Below are positions 60,719 to 64,000 of a DNA stretch of 64,000 nt, piece by piece. Positions within the stretch are counted from its first letter, which is position 1; each line of letters starts with the position of its first letter. The translations under genes and the position numbers were made by a program. A model generated the notes under the pieces. That model was not told the DNA's origin. It saw only the letters and a program-made list of their open reading frames with translations, and made no database searches. The DNA is from Candidatus Obscuribacterales bacterium (GTDB taxonomy: Bacteria; Cyanobacteriota; Vampirovibrionia; Obscuribacterales; Obscuribacteraceae), in NCBI GenBank assembly GCA_020634035.1, contig JACKCM010000005.1:734565-798564 (forward strand). Direction: 5' to 3'.

Positions 60719-60763
60719 TTTTCAGCAGCTAAATCGGGTTGGTTTCAAACTTTAAAAGTCGGA

Positions 60764-60997
60764 TTAGTCTGTATCAATCACCTCCTGATTGTTCATGTTT
60801 GGGGCAGGCTTGGGTCCGGCGCGCAAATCGCTCCAGGCATATCCGATCAACATGAATAGCAAAAGGCACAGTAGAGAGCCTTTGAAGATCGATTTGCGAA
60901 ATGTCAGCCAGACGAATTTGAGAATATAAAAGACTGCCATCGCCAAACCTGCGATACAAAACAGTAAAGGGATGATTAATGGGGAGATCAAAAGCAT
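60764..60997 (-). CDS. Small membrane protein, about 77 residues
   Basis: From ATG 60997 the product has two hydrophobic helices (L-L-I-S-P-L-I-I-P-L-L-F-C and K-G-S-L-L-C-L-L-L-F-M-L-I-G). It ends in an acidic tail (Q-E-V-I-D-T-D). The frame stays open upstream to a TTG at 61108, and a GTG at 61015 is possible. No strong site marks any start. It probably shares a transcript with the small membrane gene 78 bp downstream. Confidence 0.45.
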   Translation of the reverse strand: MLLISPLIIPLLFCIAGLAMAVFYILKFVWLTFRKSIFKGSLLCLLLFMLIGYAWSDLRAGPKPAPNMNNQEVIDTD

Positions 60998-61165
60998 AAT
61001 TTCTAGAATATTCACCAGCTCTGCGCGGTACACTCCGTTCAACGGATGCGTTTTTGGAATTAGCCGAAAAGAATGAACCGAAGTCCCCAATGTGAGACCT
61101 CGGTTCAAAAGCGGTTCGAGCTATGTAAGCGGGTTGTTAGAGAGAGCCTGTATCAGGCGCAGGCG

Positions 61166-62407
61166 CTAGATCTGTTTCTCGGCACCGAAGATAACATTAT
61201 CTAGACGTCTTGTCTCTTGCTCTATCTTTATAGACTGGCGATAGATCTTGAGAGAATCGACCCTGTCCTTTTCCAGCTCATCGTATATGGTGCCGAGTGA
61301 ATCTTCGACTTTATCAAGAAAAGAATCCCAGCGACCGGATAATTTATCCAGTTTGGTGCCTACTGCACGAAGATTGTCTACCATCAGCTCCATCTGAGTA
61401 GCGGTAACGAACAGACCCTGACGGTCGGTTTCGCTGACATCCACTTTTACATCTTCTATGGAAGCACCAGGCTTTACCTGGCTGCCATGTACTTCTCCAA
61501 GATAAGTGGAACTTCTTCTGAGAGCAGCTATCAGCTTTCTCATATCCTTGAGCATGCCTGAATCTAGAACGGCATCTTCCAGTCTCTTGCCACCATAGGT
61601 GATTTTGCCCGGCGTGGTTCTGAAGGCACCGACCGCTTTTGCCTGGGCAAGCATGTCGCCCTTGCCCAGCATGAACATATCGGCAGGGATGGCGGCGTTT
61701 AGTTGAATGGAATTGAAGCTGGTAATAGATAGAAGCTTTGAATCCTTGAAGAGAAGCCATCGCTTGGGCAGCCTGGTGGAACCATCGACGACAATTCTTT
61801 GTTCTACGGAGCCAGTATCGTCTCCTGTGGACAGGATCTCTATGACTCTTGATTTGCCGCATCCGGCTACAGGTAAGGTTTTGCCAGTGGCCAGGCACTT
61901 CTTGCCTGAACTGAGCTGCTTCAACGTATTCGAGATCAGGGTTTCGAAATCCGATTTGAGGATGTTGAATCCATTGGAAGATAGCAACAGTTTCGAGTTT
62001 GGCGATAGGCTGACCACCAGCTTGCCTAACAAGCCACCACTCTTGCCTCTGATCTGTCCATCGGATTGGCGCACCACCACTGAACCACTATTTTTGCTGC
62101 CTTCACCAACTTCAAAACGAACAAGATTGGGATCTTTATAATAGAATTTGCCGCTCTCTTTTATCTGCTTGCCTTTCTTATAGGTAACCAGGTCGCTTGA
62201 ATAGATATACGAACCGGCTTTCTCGAAAGTTTTTTCAATCGACTTCAATAACTCTTTGCCGTCTGAGTCATCGCCACATTTACGAACCAGGCTCTCGGAG
62301 GAGCCAAGACTGGCATCATCGACCCGAAGCTGCGCAGCACAGACACTCTGTCCTGGAAATATGAAAGCGACAGACAAAAAGAAAATGGTTGGCAGACGGT
62401 GAAACAT
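61166..62407 (-). CDS. Exported LolA/DUF1571-like protein
   Basis: The 413-residue protein has a signal peptide (1-25, V-C-A-A). A LolA/DUF1571-like beta domain follows (about 48-245; G-K-F-Y-Y-K-D-P-N-L-V-R-F-E, then K-L-L-L-S-S-N-G and R-L-P-K-R-W-L-L-F). The C-terminal helical region (about 290-413) has coiled-coil potential. LolA folds bind acyl chains, so a role in envelope lipid or lipoprotein handling is plausible. GAGG lies nine bases before ATG 62407. Confidence 0.62.
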   Translation of the reverse strand: MFHRLPTIFFLSVAFIFPGQSVCAAQLRVDDASLGSSESLVRKCGDDSDGKELLKSIEKTFEKAGSYIYSSDLVTYKKGKQIKESGKFYYKDPNLVRFEVGEGSKNSGSVVVRQSDGQIRGKSGGLLGKLVVSLSPNSKLLLSSNGFNILKSDFETLISNTLKQLSSGKKCLATGKTLPVAGCGKSRVIEILSTGDDTGSVEQRIVVDGSTRLPKRWLLFKDSKLLSITSFNSIQLNAAIPADMFMLGKGDMLAQAKAVGAFRTTPGKITYGGKRLEDAVLDSGMLKDMRKLIAALRRSSTYLGEVHGSQVKPGASIEDVKVDVSETDRQGLFVTATQMELMVDNLRAVGTKLDKLSGRWDSFLDKVEDSLGTIYDELEKDRVDSLKIYRQSIKIEQETRRLDNVIFGAEKQI

Positions 62408-62481
62408 CTTGATTTACCTCGGATTTCGAAGGCTAACCATGGCAGATGATAAGGGTAGCATAGTAGCAATAGAGCCCGGGT

Positions 62482-64000
62482 TCAATGTTTCCGCTTTAGA
62501 AGCTTGTGCCAGCCATAAACTTTTACCGGGTCATAGTGGTCATTTAGATACTTCTCTATGACTTTTTTCTCTTCCGGCATCTCTTTATAACCAGGAAAGC
62601 CCATTTCACGATGATGGCTGTTGTTCATGATCAGATTGAAGACGGCATAGTCCGGTTTCTCTCTTTCGAGATCATCGAGAAGTTCCTTAATCTGAGCGTC
62701 GGTATGATAGCCGTAGTGAATGAACGGATATCTTGAAGGGAACTTAGTACCGGTTAGATAGTTGATGCCGGTATCGTAGGGATAGATGAAAACGGTGTCA
62801 CCCTCGCGGGTCAGTTTTTGAAGGACTGCCAGGATCTCCATATCATCTGGTGAACTCAGAGACCCTCTGCGAGTAATGTAACTTTTCTGGTGCTGGGGAC
62901 AGTAGACTGTTTTGAAAACATGCACATTAATCAGCAATCCGGCGAAGAGCACCAGAGAGAGAATGATCATCGGATATTTCAAAAGTTTATATCGATCAAT
63001 CAGTCGTTCCGCAACATAAAAAAGCAGGATCAATAGCAGAGGCTCGCCCCAGAAAAGTCGCTTGAAATCAGGTCGATGCAATTCTGAAAGCCACATTGCC
63101 ATGGCGGTGCAAAATAGTATCAAAACCGATGGATCTACTTTTGCCAGGCTAGCCGACCGGTTTCTCAAGAGGTAAATAGCCAGAACCCCGATCAAAAGAA
63201 CCGGTGCTACCAGAATCAACAAAATCGGAACACGGGCAAGGGCAAATAGCGGCGGGGTCAGGTCTCGATAGGTCTGATCTAATAATGAGAGAAATCCATA
63301 GGGGACGCTGTTGACTTCGCCATATCGCCCTTGCAGAGGAAAGATCACCGTGGCTTCCAGCATCGGCATAATAGTTCCGGTAGCAAGAAGATAAACCGCT
63401 GCGACCAGTATCACCGATAGTATCCCTGCCCAGAGCGCCAGGTGACGTCTGGTCATACCAGAATTTGATCTTGAAGAGAATCTATCTACGTAAAGTCTGG
63501 CAATGGCTCCTGCCGCCACCACCAGTGCTTGAAGCTGAAAGCAGAGCACGGCCATGCCGCCGCTTATGCCTGCAGCAAATGCTGTCCAGGGGCGCAGGTT
63601 TTGGCCGGTTATTAACAGTACGAATAAGAGTGAGAAAGTAATAGCATCCCAGTGATGGTTGTAGAAAGGGATCAGCGGTGGACCGATGATATAGAAAACA
63701 GCCGCCGGTAAAAGCACGAACCAACCATGTATGAATCGACGCGAGATGAGAAGAAGAAGGATTCCGGAGAGCAGAATTTGAAAAGTAACGGCGATCTGAG
63801 TTGTCATCAGATAGTTGCCGAAGATTTTGAAGAGTAGAGCCAGGAGAAAATATGAACCCGGAAACATCACGGTATGGAGGTCACGATACAAGAGTCCGCC
63901 GTTGACAAGTAGATCGCTGCCCACCGCAATCAGACCCAGGTCATAGTGCAAGAAGACCGAAGTGCATTGATTCCATACATAAGGACCGGCAAAGCTCAGC
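62482..64000 (-). CDS. GT-C membrane glycosyltransferase-like protein, N-terminus outside the window
   Basis: The frame is open through the window edge; TTG 63951 is only an internal codon, and the reading continues upstream as F-A-G-P-Y-V-W-N-Q. At least 505 residues are visible. There are ten or more helices, with Y-D-L-G-L and G-G-L-L-Y-R-D-L-H in the first periplasmic loop as in ArnT/PMT-type enzymes. A soluble C-terminal domain of about 120 residues follows. These enzymes use lipid-linked sugars to modify lipids or proteins outside the membrane. Donor and acceptor are unknown. Confidence 0.72.
   Translation of the reverse strand, partial: LSFAGPYVWNQCTSVFLHYDLGLIAVGSDLLVNGGLLYRDLHTVMFPGSYFLLALLFKIFGNYLMTTQIAVTFQILLSGILLLLISRRFIHGWFVLLPAAVFYIIGPPLIPFYNHHWDAITFSLLFVLLITGQNLRPWTAFAAGISGGMAVLCFQLQALVVAAGAIARLYVDRFSSRSNSGMTRRHLALWAGILSVILVAAVYLLATGTIMPMLEATVIFPLQGRYGEVNSVPYGFLSLLDQTYRDLTPPLFALARVPILLILVAPVLLIGVLAIYLLRNRSASLAKVDPSVLILFCTAMAMWLSELHRPDFKRLFWGEPLLLILLFYVAERLIDRYKLLKYPMIILSLVLFAGLLINVHVFKTVYCPQHQKSYITRRGSLSSPDDMEILAVLQKLTREGDTVFIYPYDTGINYLTGTKFPSRYPFIHYGYHTDAQIKELLDDLEREKPDYAVFNLIMNNSHHREMGFPGYKEMPEEKKVIEKYLNDHYDPVKVYGWHKLLKRKH

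Noticed and set aside
60764..60790. Second AGGAGGTGATTGAT as a ribosome-binding site
   Set aside because: It lies in the last codons of the small membrane gene and no start codon follows within range.
1..64000. tRNA, rRNA, CRISPR array, insertion sequence or phage genes
   Set aside because: No transposase, integrase, regularly spaced repeats or cloverleaf-like sequence was seen in the intergenic regions I read.

Overview
The window looks like part of a chromosome of a respiring, non-photosynthetic bacterium related to Cyanobacteria, most plausibly of the Obscuribacter type (Vampirovibrionia/Melainabacteria). This is inference. It rests on a cytochrome b with cytochrome b6-type haem spacing, many TPR proteins and Ser/Thr kinase-fold proteins, a GT41 transferase, and secreted proteins with Ser-rich linkers. 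No rRNA, tRNA, CRISPR array, insertion sequence or prophage was seen. Genes sit on both strands in short operons, and several convergent pairs overlap at their 3' ends.

Layout. 1-3.7 kb (minus): a TPR/GT41 O-GlcNAc-transferase-like protein, then a secreted TPR-thioredoxin whose first active-site Cys codon is an in-frame UGA (candidate selenoprotein), then an LRR protein cut by the window edge. 3.8-8.6 kb: a sulfide/persulfide detoxification operon (rhodanese-DUF2892, TauE exporter, persulfide dioxygenase-rhodanese, sulfide:quinone oxidoreductase and a 29-residue membrane peptide), divergent from an ArsR regulator across a well-formed promoter/operator. 8.6-16.4 kb: TerC, an intact TPR-thioredoxin, a degenerate kinase-like protein, a coiled-coil protein, a His-rich YHYH protein and class I fumarase. 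16.4-22.5 kb: small hypotheticals, an EF-hand zinc metalloprotease, DUF1963, an S10 peptidase and a YchJ/SEC-C protein. 22.6-31.2 kb: TPR/zinc ribbon protein, a large double pseudokinase membrane protein, a TadG-like protein and a Coa1-like protein.

31.5-37.4 kb holds the metabolic centrepiece. A five-gene operon encodes a CydA-like membrane protein, a Rieske protein, a fused b6/IV-type cytochrome b, a second CydA-like protein with a C-terminal haem c, and hybrid cluster protein. It ends in a bidirectional terminator shared with a Na+/H+ antiporter. 39-47.5 kb: a secreted TPR/aspartic-protease protein with three repeated domains, a UvrA2-type ABC ATPase and proBA with a terminator. 47.6-64 kb: helical-repeat proteins, a large lipoprotein, a secreted serpin, an active-looking Ser/Thr kinase with extracytoplasmic LRRs, IPT/TIG, DUF4272 and DAO-oxidoreductase proteins, small membrane proteins, a LolA/DUF1571-like exported protein and a GT-C glycosyltransferase running off the end.

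Themes. One exported module (signal peptide, short TPR, low-complexity linker) carries different catalytic domains: thioredoxin, candidate seleno-thioredoxin and aspartic proteases. Kinase folds appear in active, degenerate and doubled inactive forms. The best candidate for something undescribed is the U-x-x-C thioredoxin at 506-1180. The Rieske/cytochrome b/CydA-like/HCP operon is second.
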